A DNA stretch of 64,000 bases from positions 1 through 64,000 of the forward strand of contig NZ_WUAF01000015.1 in assembly GCF_009800965.1 (NCBI RefSeq), in the 5' to 3' direction. The notes below the pieces were generated by a model that did no database searches, was not told the DNA's origin, and was given only the letters and a program-made list of their open reading frames with translations. The DNA comes from Cognatazoarcus halotolerans (lineage in GTDB: Bacteria; Pseudomonadota; Gammaproteobacteria; Burkholderiales; Rhodocyclaceae). Numbering within the stretch: position 1 is the stretch's first letter; the number at the start of each line of letters is the position of its first letter. The position numbers were made by a program, and so were the translations under genes. Positions 11,175 through 23,308 of the stretch are shown here, one piece after another.

Positions 11175-11738
11175 TCGCGTGGGCGGCGCGCGTGTAGCAG
11201 ATACGATTGGTGAAACGTGAAAGCGCCGTATCGCGCTTTGAAGAAGGGTTCTCTCGTCACCTGATGGAATGGTGGTCGCCGGTTCCGATTTGCAGTCAGC
11301 CTGTCGCTTCAACTCCACGTTGAGAGTTTGCTCTTGCAGCGCTCGGCCGGCTGCCGAGCGTCGAATCTGTGAGTCCGCAGCATCAAGGACCTGCAGTTCG
11401 CCCACGCTGAGCGCCGTGTAGCAGGTGTCGGCCGGATTGCCGCCGCTCGATGGGCATGCCCCTCAGGCCGAGTTGCTCCCGTAGGCAGGACGGCAGTTTT
11501 TTGAGTGGAGCTGCCTCTCGATCGGCAGCTTGAGAGTAAACGCGATGGGCCGGTCGTGGCCGAATCCAGCCCGCGGGCCGCCATTCTACCAGCGGTCTGA
11601 TCTTGTCACTTTTGATGGCATAACGTCCGAACCTTTTCGCGTTCTGTGGCACATGAACCGGTACTCGTGACGTGAAACGTGAAAAATCACTTACCCATCA
11701 ATCGGGGTGTTTTCACTTTCTGTGTCACCCGACAACAA
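11175..11738. other. Gene-free stretch bounded by a 13-bp direct repeat
   Basis: No complete gene is supported here. The 13-mer GTGAAACGTGAAA occurs at 11210-11222 and again at 11672-11684, bracketing about 450 bp. Inside, short minus-strand frames read partly protein-like (for example CYTALSVGELQVLDAADSQI) but lack starts and hit stops, so a decayed insert is possible. A small hairpin AAGCGC/GCGCTT lies near 11222-11240. No tRNA or transposase motif was found. Confidence 0.4.
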
Positions 11739-14419
<2,681 letters not shown>

Positions 14420-15526
14420 CTAGATGCGCATGGGCATGACTACGTACTTGAAGCTGTCATTGCCCGGCAGCGTGAACAGGGCACTCGAATTGGAGTCGTT
14501 GAGGTGCACGATGATCTCTTCGGTGCTGGTGTTGTTGAGCACGTCGAGCAGGTAGGTGACGTTGAAGCCGATGTCGAGACCCTCGCCCTGGTAATCGATC
14601 TCGAGCTCTTCCTGGGCCTCTTCCTGCTCGGCGTTGGTGCTGATGATCTTGAGGCTGCCCTCGGTGAGCACCACGCGCACGCCACGGAACTTGTCGTTGG
14701 TGAGGATCGCCACCCGCGACAGCGCGGCATGCAGCGGCTGGCGTGCGAAGGCAAGCTGCTTGGGGTGGTGCTGCGGAATGACCCGCTCGTAGTCGGGGAA
14801 CTTGCCGTCGATGAGCTTGGAGATGAGCTCGATCGGGCCGAAGCGGAACACCACCTGGTTTCCGGCCAGGGTGATCTCGAGCGGCTCGTCGGTATCGCCG
14901 AGCTGGCGGCCGAGTTCCATGACCGTCTTGCGCGGCAGAATCACTTCGGCCTTGTCGTACTCGCCCTCGAGCTGGCTTTCGGCAAAGGCGAGGCGATGGC
15001 CGTCAGTGGCGACCATGCGCAAGGCGTTGCCGGCGACCATCATGAGCAGGCCGTTGAGATAGTAGCGGATATCCTGCTGGGCCATGGAGTAGGACACCTG
15101 CGCGAGCTGGTGCTTGAACACCTTCTGCGGCACGCGGATGCGCACACCCTGGTCTTCCGGCGGGGTGAGGCGTGGATAGTCCGCCGCCGGCAGGGTCTGC
15201 AGCTGGAAGCGGCTGCGCCCGGCCTTGACGGTGAGGCGCTTGTCCTCGAGCGTTAAGGTGATGTCGGCGCTGTCCGGCAACGCGCGCAGGATGTCCTGCA
15301 GCTTCTTGGCCCCCACCGTGATCGCCGTGTCCTCACCGCCACCCACACCGGTGGCGCTGGTCTTGATCTGGATCTCGATGTCGGTCGCCAACAGGGTGAG
15401 CATGTCGCCCTGCTTCTCGAGCAGAACATTGGAGAGGATCGGCAGGGTGTGGCGCTTCTCGACGATGCCCGAGACGGACTGCAGGGGGCCCAGCAAGGCA
15501 TCACGGGTGGAGGTAAGCAGAAGCAT
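14420..15526 (-). CDS. dnaN: DNA polymerase III beta subunit (sliding clamp)
   Basis: 368 residues from ATG 15526 (MLLLTSTRDALLGPLQSV), the usual clamp length. The longer open frame to 15679 reaches back into the end of dnaA and is not the start. Typical DnaN segments are present, such as LPILSNVLLE near residue 26, VATDGHRLAFAE near 173 and the C-terminal YVVMPMRI. The clamp tethers DNA polymerase III and other clients to DNA. It is placed 68 bp downstream of dnaA and 182 bp upstream of gyrB. Confidence 0.97.
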   Translation of the reverse strand: MLLLTSTRDALLGPLQSVSGIVEKRHTLPILSNVLLEKQGDMLTLLATDIEIQIKTSATGVGGGEDTAITVGAKKLQDILRALPDSADITLTLEDKRLTVKAGRSRFQLQTLPAADYPRLTPPEDQGVRIRVPQKVFKHQLAQVSYSMAQQDIRYYLNGLLMMVAGNALRMVATDGHRLAFAESQLEGEYDKAEVILPRKTVMELGRQLGDTDEPLEITLAGNQVVFRFGPIELISKLIDGKFPDYERVIPQHHPKQLAFARQPLHAALSRVAILTNDKFRGVRVVLTEGSLKIISTNAEQEEAQEELEIDYQGEGLDIGFNVTYLLDVLNNTSTEEIIVHLNDSNSSALFTLPGNDSFKYVVMPMRI

Positions 15527-15594
15527 GGTGTGGTTCTCTCCGTTAATCGGTCGGGTTTCGTCGGTCGGGGCGTTTCGCGGGGCGCTTGCCTGTT

Positions 15595-17040
15595 TCAGCC
15601 GCGCAGCACCTGGGTGAGCACGTGCAGATCGTGGTTGAGCTGCGGGTCGCCCAAGCGCAGCTCGGCAATCGTACGGCACGCGTGCAGCACGGTGGTGTGG
15701 TCCCGCCCGCCAAAGGCCTCGCCAATGGCAGGCAGCGACAGCGGCGTGAGATCCTTGGCCAGGAACATCGCCACCTGACGTGGCCGGGCGATCACGCGGG
15801 TACGCTTCTTCGAGTGCATGTCCGCCACCTTGATCTTGTAGTAATCGGCGACGGTCTTCTGGATGTGCTCGGTGGTGAGCTGGCGGTTGTGCGCGTTGAG
15901 CAGGTCCTTGAGCGCCTCCTTGGCGAGCTCCAGGGTGATTTCCTTGCCATGGAAGCGCACGTAGGCCACGACCTTCTTGAGCGCGCCTTCAAGCTCGCGC
16001 ACATTCGAACGCAGGTTCTTGGCGATCAGGAAGGCCACGTCGTCCGACAGGTCGATGCGGTCGGCCTCCGCCTTCTTCTTGAGAATCGCCACCCGCATCT
16101 CGAGCTCCGGCGGCTCGATCTGCACCGTCAAGCCCCAGTCGAAGCGTGAGATCAGGCGATCTTCCAGGCCCTGCACATCCTTGGGGTAGGTGTCGCAGGT
16201 GATGATGATCTGCTTCTTGGCCTCGGTCAGCGCATTGAAGGCGTGGAAGAACTCTTCCTGGGTGCGGTTCTTGTTGTTGAAGAACTGGATATCGTCGATC
16301 AGCAGCAGGTCGAGCGAGCGGTAGTAGCGCTTGAAGACGTCGAAGCTTTTCTGCTGGTAGGCGCGTACCACGTCGGCGTAGTAGTCCTCGGCATGCACAT
16401 AGCGGATCACCGCGCGCGGGTTGCGGCGAAAGATCTCGTTGCCGATGGCGTGGATCAGGTGGGTCTTGCCGAGGCCCACGCCGCCGTAGACAAACAGCGG
16501 ATTGTAGGAAGAGCCCGGATTCTGCGAGACCTGCATGGCCGCCGCGCGAGCCAGGTCGTTGGCTCGGCCGGTGACCAGGTTGTTGAAAGTGAAATCGCGG
16601 TTCAGGCGGGTCTTGTCGTAGGCGGCAGCTTCGCTGGACACCGCGCGCTCGGGCTCCGCACGCCTCGGCGGTAGCTTCGCCACGTCGCTTGCCATACTCA
16701 CTGCGGGAGTCTCGGTCTGCGCAACGGCTGCCTCGCGCGGCGCGCTCACGGTGGCGGGACGCAGCGCCGCGGCGGGACGGGCCGCGCCGGCGGCAGGCAG
16801 GGCGAGTTCGCATGCGGGTTCGACACCGAAGAAGGCGGCGCCCAGTTCGACGATGCGGCGCATATAGCGCTCGCGCACCCACTGCTGGACAAAACGGTTG
16901 GGCGCGATCAGTCTCAACGCGGGGCTTTCGCCGCCGTCGCCATCTTCAGCGTGCAGGGTCTTGATCCAGGTGTTGAACTGCTGCGGAGGCAGTTCCTGTT
17001 CAAGCTGCGATAGACAATAGGACCAGAATTCTCGGCTCAC
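15595..17040 (-). CDS. dnaA: Chromosomal replication initiator DnaA
   Basis: About 481 residues from GTG 17040 ([20 protein letters not shown]). An in-frame ATG at 17187 would add about 49 residues with no resemblance to DnaA, so the GTG is preferred. The protein shows domain I, a variable alanine/proline-rich linker, then AAA+ with Walker [11 protein letters not shown], Walker [11 protein letters not shown] and sensor-like [13 protein letters not shown]. The C-terminal DnaA-box-binding helix-turn-helix includes [15 protein letters not shown]. It is transcribed away from rpmH. Confidence 0.97.
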   Translation of the reverse strand: MSREFWSYCLSQLEQELPPQQFNTWIKTLHAEDGDGGESPALRLIAPNRFVQQWVRERYMRRIVELGAAFFGVEPACELALPAAGAARPAAALRPATVSAPREAAVAQTETPAVSMASDVAKLPPRRAEPERAVSSEAAAYDKTRLNRDFTFNNLVTGRANDLARAAAMQVSQNPGSSYNPLFVYGGVGLGKTHLIHAIGNEIFRRNPRAVIRYVHAEDYYADVVRAYQQKSFDVFKRYYRSLDLLLIDDIQFFNNKNRTQEEFFHAFNALTEAKKQIIITCDTYPKDVQGLEDRLISRFDWGLTVQIEPPELEMRVAILKKKAEADRIDLSDDVAFLIAKNLRSNVRELEGALKKVVAYVRFHGKEITLELAKEALKDLLNAHNRQLTTEHIQKTVADYYKIKVADMHSKKRTRVIARPRQVAMFLAKDLTPLSLPAIGEAFGGRDHTTVLHACRTIAELRLGDPQLNHDLHVLTQVLRG

Positions 17041-17284
17041 GGATTCTCGGGTGCCAGTACGGATAACGGTGTTCTGCGGGGGGACAACCGCCCGTGTGGC
17101 GGAAGAATTTATTATTGGTCGCAGCCGATCTGCAAGCGGTGGCGCAACACCCCGAGATCGAAAACGAGGGGTGATTGTACTCCCCATCGCCCGACTTATC
17201 CACAGGCTGAACCTAAAAATTGTATTGACAAACAGGGCATTATCCGATCAAATTGCGCGTTTGATCCAATAGCCGTAGCCCATC
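17041..17284. other. dnaA-rpmH divergent region with a DnaA box (origin candidate)
   Basis: The 244 bp between dnaA and rpmH holds one perfect DnaA box TTATCCACA at 17197-17205 and looser sites such as GGATAACG near 17060 and CATTATCCG near 17240. The region AATTTATTATTGG near 17105 is AT-rich. In many bacteria oriC sits here, but a single consensus box is thin for a full origin. It certainly carries the dnaA and rpmH promoters. Confidence 0.55.
17225..17253 (+). promoter_or_regulatory. Probable rpmH promoter
   Basis: TTGACA at 17225-17230 is a perfect -35. After a 17-bp spacer, TCAAAT at 17248-17253 is an acceptable -10. The site lies about 30 bp upstream of the rpmH ATG and 20 bp downstream of the DnaA box, so DnaA may modulate it. 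This is read from sequence only. Confidence 0.6.
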
Positions 17285-17419
17285 ATGAAACGTACCTACC
17301 AACCCTCCGTCGTGCGTCGCAAGCGTACCCATGGCTTCCTGGTTCGCTCGCGCACCCGTGGTGGCCGCAATGTACTGGCTGCCCGCCGCGCCAAGGGTCG
17401 TCATCGCCTCGCAGTCTGA
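17285..17419 (+). CDS. rpmH: 50S ribosomal protein L34
   Basis: A 44-residue highly basic protein beginning [19 protein letters not shown] and ending KGRHRLAV. This is the canonical L34 sequence and length; it is too short for the supplied open-frame list. It heads the conserved rpmH-rnpA-yidD-yidC-mnmE operon and is divergent from dnaA, as in most bacteria. Confidence 0.97.
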   Translation: MKRTYQPSVVRRKRTHGFLVRSRTRGGRNVLAARRAKGRHRLAV

Positions 17420-17420
17420 C

Positions 17421-17789
17421 GTGCCTGAACCGGCGGAGTCCGGGTTCGTATCGCAGGGTTTTCCTGCGGAATTCCGCCTACGAAAAACGGATGATTATTC
17501 ATCCGTTTTTGCTTTTCGCCGTGCCTATCGGGGACGCTTCTTCAATCTGCATTACCGTCCCAACGGCGGTGACACTGCGCGCCTCGGCGTCGTGGTTGCA
17601 AAGAAGCTGGCCAAGCGTGCGGTGCTGCGAAACCTGGTGAAGCGCATCGCGCGGGAAACCTTTCGTCATCGCCGGGCAACGCTGCCGGCACATGATCTGA
17701 TCGTCCGGCTGGCCGCGCCCCCGAAAGAGGCCAGCCGCCGCGAACTGCGCGACGATCTGGAGAACCTCCTGCTACGCCTGCGGCCATGA
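17421..17789 (+). CDS. rnpA: Ribonuclease P protein component
   Basis: 122 residues if GTG 17421 is used, which begins two bases after the rpmH stop. A longer open frame from 17331 overlaps rpmH out of frame and is unlikely. The family core is clear: [21 protein letters not shown], then [29 protein letters not shown], which includes the conserved RNR-type basic helix. It binds the RNase P RNA and helps mature tRNA 5' ends. It overlaps yidD by four bases. Confidence 0.93.
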   Translation: MPEPAESGFVSQGFPAEFRLRKTDDYSSVFAFRRAYRGRFFNLHYRPNGGDTARLGVVVAKKLAKRAVLRNLVKRIARETFRHRRATLPAHDLIVRLAAPPKEASRRELRDDLENLLLRLRP

Positions 17790-17995
17790 AAACCATTCTT
17801 CTCGCCCTGCTGCGTTTCTACCAATACGCCATCAGTCCGATGCTCGGACGCAACTGCCGGTATCATCCCACCTGCTCTGCGTACGCGGTCGAAGCCGTCG
17901 AGCGCCATGGCGCCCTCAAAGGCGGCTGGCTGGCCCTTAAACGGGTCGGTCGCTGTCATCCGTTCAAGCCCGGCGGGTATGATCCCGTCCCCTAA
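17786..17995 (+). CDS. yidD: Membrane protein insertion efficiency factor YidD
   Basis: A 69-residue protein with the family signature [31 protein letters not shown] and [13 protein letters not shown]. The conserved cysteines are present. The ATG overlaps the rnpA stop as ATGA, implying translational coupling. It supports insertion of inner-membrane proteins together with YidC, encoded 19 bp downstream. Confidence 0.95.
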   Translation: MKTILLALLRFYQYAISPMLGRNCRYHPTCSAYAVEAVERHGALKGGWLALKRVGRCHPFKPGGYDPVP

Positions 17996-18014
17996 CTGTT
18001 GAGCGAATTGCCCG

Positions 18015-19667
18015 ATGGACAATCGTCGCCTGATCCTGACCCTGATCTTCTGCTTCTCACTGTTCATGCTGTGGGAAGGGTGGATGAAACACAACCAGCC
18101 GCCCGCGCCGCCGCCAGTTGCCAGCGCAGGGCAGGGTACGGCGAACTCGGCCGCACCGACCACCACGCTGGCAACGCCCGGAGAGGTTCCAGGCGCAGTG
18201 GGTGGCAGCAGCCCCGCGGAAGCCAGCGCGGCGCCGACCGTGACCGTGCGGACCGACACCGTCGTCGCCGAGATTTCGGCCCTTGGCGGCAGCATCGTGC
18301 GGCTCGAGCTGGTGCGCCACAAGGACAGTCAGGACCAGACCCACAATTTCCTGCTGCTCGATAACGGTACCGTCCACCAGTACAGCGCGCAGAGTGGACT
18401 GATCGGCGACGGTCTGCCAAACCACAAGACGATGTTCTCGTTACCGGCCGGCGAGCAGGCGCTGAAGGATGGCGAGGACAGCCTGACCATTCGGCTGACC
18501 GCCCCGCCAACCGCCAATGGCATCAAGGTCACCAAGTTGCTGACCTTCAAGCGCGGCAGCTACGAAATCCAGACCGGCTACGAAATCGACAACGGCAGCG
18601 GTGCGCCGGTATCGCCCTTCGCGTACTTCCAGTTCACCCGCGACGGAAAGCCTGCCGAAAGCGTCAAGGCGGTCGGGGTCTCGACCTTCACCGGCCCGGC
18701 CGTCTATACCGATGGCGAGAAATACCAGAAGCTCAAGTTCGAGGACATTGCCGACGGCAAGGCCAAGTTTGCCCACAAGGCGAACAACGGCTGGATCGCA
18801 ATGGTGCAACATTACTTCGTCAGCGCCTGGCTGCCTCAGGGCAACGCCGAGCGCGAGTTCTATGCCCGCAAGGTCGGCAACGATCTTTACTCCTCGGGGG
18901 TGATCCTGCCGGTCGGTACGATCGAGCCGGGCAAGAGTGCCAACATTGACGTACCGATGTATTCCGGCCCACAGGAGCAGAACAATCTCAAGGCCATCGC
19001 CCCGGGTCTCGATCTGGTGGTGGACTACGGTTGGCTCACGGTGATCGCCGCACCGCTGTTCTGGCTGCTGCAGTGGTTCCACAAGCTCACCGGCAACTGG
19101 GGCTGGGCGATCATCCTCGTGACCGTGGCGATCAAGGCCGTGTTCTTCCCGCTCTCGGCGGCGAGCTACAAGTCGATGGCCAAGATGCGTACCCTTGGCC
19201 CCCGTCTCAAGCGCATGAAGGAGCAGTTCGGCGACGACAAGGTCAAGATGCAGCAGGCGATGATGGATCTCTACAAGCGGGAGAAGATCAACCCGCTGGG
19301 CGGCTGCCTGCCGATTCTCGTACAGATCCCGGTTTTCATCGCACTGTACTGGGTGCTGCTTGGCAGCGTCGAAATGCGTCACGCACCGTGGCTCGGCTGG
19401 ATCCACGATCTGTCGACCAAGGATCCGTACTATGTGCTGCCGATCCTGATGGGCATCTCGATGCTGATCCAGACCCGCCTCAACCCGACGCCGCCGGACC
19501 CGATCCAGGCAAAGGTCATGATGGCGATGCCGATCGTGTTCACCTTCATGTTCCTGTTCTTCCCGTCCGGCCTGGTGCTCTACTGGGTGGTCAACAACAC
19601 CTTGTCGATTGCACAGCAATGGCAGATCACACGGATGATCGAGGGTGGAAAGACAAAGACCTCGTGA
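18015..19667 (+). CDS. yidC: Membrane protein insertase YidC/Oxa1
   Basis: A 550-residue YidC of the Gram-negative type. An N-terminal signal-anchor ([20 protein letters not shown]) is followed by an alanine/proline-rich stretch, a large periplasmic beta-rich domain (about residues 75-330) and the Oxa1 membrane core (about 340-540). The core contains [20 protein letters not shown], the [19 protein letters not shown] hairpin and [19 protein letters not shown]. It inserts membrane proteins alone or with Sec. Its 3' end overlaps the mnmE start by 23 bp. Confidence 0.98.
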   Translation: MDNRRLILTLIFCFSLFMLWEGWMKHNQPPAPPPVASAGQGTANSAAPTTTLATPGEVPGAVGGSSPAEASAAPTVTVRTDTVVAEISALGGSIVRLELVRHKDSQDQTHNFLLLDNGTVHQYSAQSGLIGDGLPNHKTMFSLPAGEQALKDGEDSLTIRLTAPPTANGIKVTKLLTFKRGSYEIQTGYEIDNGSGAPVSPFAYFQFTRDGKPAESVKAVGVSTFTGPAVYTDGEKYQKLKFEDIADGKAKFAHKANNGWIAMVQHYFVSAWLPQGNAEREFYARKVGNDLYSSGVILPVGTIEPGKSANIDVPMYSGPQEQNNLKAIAPGLDLVVDYGWLTVIAAPLFWLLQWFHKLTGNWGWAIILVTVAIKAVFFPLSAASYKSMAKMRTLGPRLKRMKEQFGDDKVKMQQAMMDLYKREKINPLGGCLPILVQIPVFIALYWVLLGSVEMRHAPWLGWIHDLSTKDPYYVLPILMGISMLIQTRLNPTPPDPIQAKVMMAMPIVFTFMFLFFPSGLVLYWVVNNTLSIAQQWQITRMIEGGKTKTS

Positions 19668-20997
19668 TCTGATCGCAGCAGTCGCCACGGCCCCGGGTCG
19701 TGGCGGAATCGGGGTGGTCCGGGTTTCCGGTCCATCCCTTTTTCCTTTTGCGCGCACCCTTTGTGGCATCGAACCACAGCCGCGCCATGCGCATTTCGCA
19801 CGTTTTCTCGATGCGGACGGCGTGCCGCTCGACGAAGGCCTGCTGCTGTACTTTCCGGCACCACATTCCTTCACCGGCGAGGATGTCCTCGAGCTACAGG
19901 GCCACGGCGGGCCGGTGGTGATGCAGATGCTGCTCGCGCGATGCATCGAGCTGGGCGCGCGCCTTGCCGAGCCGGGTGAGTTCTCGAAGCGCGCCTTCCT
20001 GAACGGCAAGCTCGATCTTGCCCAGGCAGAGGGGGTGGCCGACCTGATCGAAGCCTCGACCGCTGCCGCGGCACGATCGGCGCTCCGCAGTCTGTCGGGC
20101 GTATTCTCGGCGCAGGCAAACAGCATTCGCGACCATCTGGTTGACCTGCGCATGCTGGTCGAGGCGACACTGGATTTTCCCGAGGAGGAAGTCGACTTCC
20201 TCGAGGCGGCGGACGCATTTGGCAAGCTCTCCACACTTCGCACCGAAGTCGATGCAATCCTCGAGAAGGCCAGCCAGGGCAGCCTGTTGCGCAACGGTCT
20301 TCACGTGGTCCTCGTCGGTCAACCCAATGTGGGCAAGTCCAGTCTGCTCAACCGACTCGCTGGCGAAGAGCGTGCGATCGTTACCGACATTGCCGGTACG
20401 ACTCGCGATGCGCTGCGCGAAACGATCCAGATCGAAGGTATCCCGCTTCACGTCATCGACACAGCCGGGCTGCGGGACACTGCAGACGCGGTCGAGCGGA
20501 TAGGCATCGAACGCACCTGGAAGGAGATCGAGCGAGCCGACGTTATCGTCCGCCTTGTCGACATTCGCAGCGGAGGCCTGTGCGCACAGGATGCGGAAAT
20601 CGATCGTCGCCTGCCCGGCGGTATCGAACGTCTCACGGTTTTCAACAAGATCGATCTCGCCAATGAAACGCCACGGCGGGGCGAGCATGAAGGAAAGATT
20701 GCAATCTGGCTCTCGGCGAAGGCGGGCGTCGGGATAGAGCTGCTGCAACAGGAGTTACTGCGCATAGCCGGATGGCACGGCGGGGGCGGGGACGTAATCC
20801 TGGCGCGGGAGCGCCACATGCTCGCTCTTCGTTCCGCGCGCGAGCATATCGTCAATGCGAGCGAAAGTGCTGATGCGCTCGAACTCATGGCTGAAGAGCT
20901 GCGCCTCGCCCAGCAGTCAATCAACGAGATCACCGGAGAGTTCAGCTCCGACGATTTGCTCGGCGTGATTTTCTCGCGTTTCTGCATCGGCAAGTAG
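19645..20997 (+). CDS. mnmE: tRNA uridine-5-carboxymethylaminomethyl GTPase MnmE
   Basis: A 450-residue MnmE/TrmE. The N-terminal folate-binding domain has [16 protein letters not shown]. The helical domain contains [20 protein letters not shown]. The inserted GTPase has G1 [12 protein letters not shown] near residue 225, G3 DTAGLRDT near 272 and G4 NKID near 335. The C terminus ends FCIGK with the modification-site cysteine. With MnmG it modifies the wobble uridine of tRNAs. The GTG start overlaps yidC. mnmG does not follow; parS and a permease gene do. Confidence 0.97.
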   Translation: MERQRPRDLIAAVATAPGRGGIGVVRVSGPSLFPFARTLCGIEPQPRHAHFARFLDADGVPLDEGLLLYFPAPHSFTGEDVLELQGHGGPVVMQMLLARCIELGARLAEPGEFSKRAFLNGKLDLAQAEGVADLIEASTAAAARSALRSLSGVFSAQANSIRDHLVDLRMLVEATLDFPEEEVDFLEAADAFGKLSTLRTEVDAILEKASQGSLLRNGLHVVLVGQPNVGKSSLLNRLAGEERAIVTDIAGTTRDALRETIQIEGIPLHVIDTAGLRDTADAVERIGIERTWKEIERADVIVRLVDIRSGGLCAQDAEIDRRLPGGIERLTVFNKIDLANETPRRGEHEGKIAIWLSAKAGVGIELLQQELLRIAGWHGGGGDVILARERHMLALRSAREHIVNASESADALELMAEELRLAQQSINEITGEFSSDDLLGVIFSRFCIGK

Positions 20998-21062
20998 CGA
21001 CCTCCCGAGACGCACAGAATCACCGCAACACCTTCCGCCGCTCCAGCTTTTTCACTCCCCGG

Positions 21063-21078
21063 TGTTTCACGTGAAACA
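21063..21078. promoter_or_regulatory. parS: parS centromere site (ParB binding), first copy
   Basis: The perfect 16-bp palindrome TGTTTCACGTGAAACA is the consensus bacterial chromosomal parS. It lies in the gap between mnmE and the TauE-type gene. ParB loads here and spreads, directing origin segregation. parA and parB are not in this window. Confidence 0.93.
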
Positions 21079-21104
21079 CCATAGCAATCAGGTTCACGCG
21101 ACTC

Positions 21105-21890
21105 ATGGCACCCGACGACCTTTCGACCACACTGCTCATTCTGCTCGGCATCGGCTCATTCGTCGCCGGCCTGGTTGATGCTGTCGTCGGCGGAGGCGGA
21201 CTTGTCCAGATTCCAATGCTCTTCGCGGCATTTCCCGGCGCCAGCCCTGCCGTCCTTTTTGGCACCAACAAGCTCGCGAGCGTCGTGGGCACCAGCAGCG
21301 CAGCAATACAGTACGCGAGGCGAATTCCGGTTCCGTGGGCGCTGGCCCTCCCATCCGCGAGCGCTGCACTGATCGGCTCCTGGTTCGGTGCGCGCTCGGT
21401 TTCGCATTTTTCCCCCGAGCTTGTCCGACCGTTGGTTCTCATCCTCCTCGTCGCGGTGGCAATCTATACCTTCATCCGCAAGGACTTCGGGAAGATCGCG
21501 CGTCCGTCGACCCACACCCACCGCATCCAGATTACGATCAGCTGCGTAATCGGCGCCTCGATCGGCTTCTACGACGGCTTCTTCGGTCCGGGAACCGGCA
21601 GCTTCCTGATCTTTCTCTTCATTCGTTTTCTCGGACAGGATTTCCTCCAGGCGTCGGTCACCGCGAAGATCGTCAACGTTGCGACCAACCTTGCGGCGAT
21701 TGCGTTCTTCGTCGGCCACGGTTCGGTACTCTGGCTTGCCGCCGGCATCATGGCGACCTGCAATCTGGCAGGCGCATTGTTTGGTGCACGCCTTGCCGTC
21801 CGTCACGGAACAGGCTTCGTACGCAAGCTCTTCCTCGTCGTGGTCTGCGCGCTGATACTGAAACTCGCCTACGACACTCTTGCGCCCTGA
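21105..21890 (+). CDS. TauE/SafE-family membrane permease
   Basis: A 261-residue polytopic protein of the TauE/SafE (former DUF81) family, with about eight hydrophobic segments. The N-terminal motif GLVDAVVGGGGLVQIPML and the mid-protein GFYDGFFGPGTGSFLIFLFIRFLG are the two pseudo-repeats of the fold. Family members export sulfite, sulfoacetate or other organosulfur anions; the substrate here is unknown. The gene lies exactly between two parS sites, and the mnmE operon ends 107 bp upstream. A second member is at 61406-62170. Confidence 0.88.
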   Translation: MAPDDLSTTLLILLGIGSFVAGLVDAVVGGGGLVQIPMLFAAFPGASPAVLFGTNKLASVVGTSSAAIQYARRIPVPWALALPSASAALIGSWFGARSVSHFSPELVRPLVLILLVAVAIYTFIRKDFGKIARPSTHTHRIQITISCVIGASIGFYDGFFGPGTGSFLIFLFIRFLGQDFLQASVTAKIVNVATNLAAIAFFVGHGSVLWLAAGIMATCNLAGALFGARLAVRHGTGFVRKLFLVVVCALILKLAYDTLAP

Positions 21891-21893
21891 CGA

Positions 21894-21909
21894 TGTTTCA
21901 CGTGAAACA
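21894..21909. promoter_or_regulatory. parS: parS centromere site (ParB binding), second copy
   Basis: A second perfect TGTTTCACGTGAAACA palindrome, 831 bp from the first and just after the permease stop codon. It precedes the speD promoter by about 45 bp, so ParB spreading could cover that promoter. Confidence 0.93.
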
Positions 21910-21953
21910 CCCCCACGGTCCGAAATGCCCGGAAAGGTTTGCACCAATCCATT

Positions 21954-21962
21954 TGCTATAAT
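21954..21962 (+). promoter_or_regulatory. Extended -10 promoter for speD-speE
   Basis: TGCTATAAT is an extended -10 (TGN followed by the perfect TATAAT at 21957-21962), 36 bp before the speD ATG. No good -35 lies at 16-18 bp spacing, which fits an extended -10 promoter. Confidence 0.6.
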
Positions 21963-21997
21963 CGGCCGCTTTATCTGTAGTTGGATGGGGGCGCAGC

Positions 21998-22384
21998 ATG
22001 AATGGACTACATCTGATTGCGGATCTGTATCGCTGTCAATGCAACACTGATCTGCTTGTCGACCGAGCCACCCTCGAGACGCTCTGCGTCGACGAATGCG
22101 GCAACGCCGGTCTCACCCCGCTGGGTAGCTACTTCTATCAATTCACCGACGATGCCGACAAGCCGGCCGGCGTAACCGGAACCGTGGTCCTCGCCGAAAG
22201 CCACCTCGCTGTCCATACTTGGCCTGAAACCGGTGATGTCACCCTCGATGTCTACGTCTGCAACTTCAGCCGCGACAACAGCGATCGAGCACGATCGGTA
22301 TATGACTGTATCGTCACCGCTTTGAAGCCACTCGAAATCGTTGCGCACCAGGTCACCCGCGGCAAGATCCTCCAGCCGGCATGA
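21998..22384 (+). CDS. speD: S-adenosylmethionine decarboxylase proenzyme (short bacterial type)
   Basis: A 128-residue class-1b proenzyme. Self-cleavage occurs at the Glu-Ser bond in AESHLAVHTWPE, so Ser68 becomes the pyruvoyl group. The conserved His74 follows. The product decarboxylates S-adenosylmethionine to supply aminopropyl groups. Its stop codon overlaps the speE ATG (ATGA), so the two are translated together for spermidine synthesis. Confidence 0.95.
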   Translation: MNGLHLIADLYRCQCNTDLLVDRATLETLCVDECGNAGLTPLGSYFYQFTDDADKPAGVTGTVVLAESHLAVHTWPETGDVTLDVYVCNFSRDNSDRARSVYDCIVTALKPLEIVAHQVTRGKILQPA

Positions 22385-23268
22385 CCAGCAGCGCGATGCA
22401 ACTCCCCTCCGATGCCTTGTGCGAAGCACTCAACGATCATGCGGGCTTCTATCTTGCCGGCGCCAGGCTGATCGACTCAGGCGTAACCCCTTTCCAAAGC
22501 TACGAAGTCTGGGACAGCCCGTTTGTCGGCAAGCTCTTCAGGCTCGACGGCTGCTTCATGACCTCCGAGCGGGATGAGTTCTTCTACCACGAGAATCTCA
22601 TTCATCTTGCGTCCATCACCCACGCGGGTCCTCGCACGGCCCTGATCATCGGCGGCGGCGACGGGGGGGCGGCCGAAGAGCTCTTCAAGTACCCGACGAT
22701 CGAGCACATCGTACTCGTCGAACTCGACGGCAAGATCGTCGAGCTTTCCCGCGAGCATTTCTCGAAAATACACCGCGGTGCCCTTGACGACCCCCGGCTC
22801 GAAATCCGCATCGAAGACGGTCTTCACTACGTCCGCACGGTCGCGCCTGCCAACCATCAGCGCTTCGATCTCGTGGTACTCGATCTCACCGACCCAGTTG
22901 GTCCCGCCGAAGAATTGTATTCCCCCAGTTTCCTCGCCGACTGCAAGGCCCTCCTCACCGAATCCGGCGCACTCTGCCTGCACATCGGCGCCCCCTTCTA
23001 CCACCCCGAACGGGTTCGCCGACTTCACACGGCACTACGAAGCACCTTCCGCCACGTGACGCCGTACTTCGTCCACATCCCCCTCTACGGGAGCCTATGG
23101 GGACTGGCCTGTGCGTCCGACGTTCTCGAACCGGCACGTCTCTCCGAGGTCGAAGTCGACACCCGTATCAGCCAGCGCGGCATCGGTGCACTTCGGTACT
23201 ACAATGGCGCCACACACCGGGCGGTGCAGGCGCTCCCCAACTACATCCGCGACCTGCTCGCCGACTGA
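22381..23268 (+). CDS. speE: Spermidine synthase
   Basis: A 295-residue aminopropyltransferase. Visible motifs are FMTSERDEFFYHENLIHLA (substrate gate), ALIIGGGDGGAAEEL (decarboxylated-SAM site), VELDGKIVELSREHF and DLVVLDLTDPVGPAEELY with the catalytic Asp. It transfers the aminopropyl group to putrescine. It is in an operon with speD. Confidence 0.96.
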   Translation: MTSSAMQLPSDALCEALNDHAGFYLAGARLIDSGVTPFQSYEVWDSPFVGKLFRLDGCFMTSERDEFFYHENLIHLASITHAGPRTALIIGGGDGGAAEELFKYPTIEHIVLVELDGKIVELSREHFSKIHRGALDDPRLEIRIEDGLHYVRTVAPANHQRFDLVVLDLTDPVGPAEELYSPSFLADCKALLTESGALCLHIGAPFYHPERVRRLHTALRSTFRHVTPYFVHIPLYGSLWGLACASDVLEPARLSEVEVDTRISQRGIGALRYYNGATHRAVQALPNYIRDLLAD

Positions 23269-23308
23269 ACGCGCTGCGCTGCCGGGCCTGATCCGCAACG
23301 AGACCCCG

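Noticed and set aside
17041-17187. N-terminal extension of DnaA from ATG 17187
   Set aside because: The extra 49 residues do not resemble DnaA, while GTG 17040 gives the normal N terminus (SREFWSYCL).
17331-17420. Extended rnpA start inside rpmH
   Set aside because: It overlaps L34 out of frame; GTG 17421 follows the rpmH stop directly and gives a normal-length protein.
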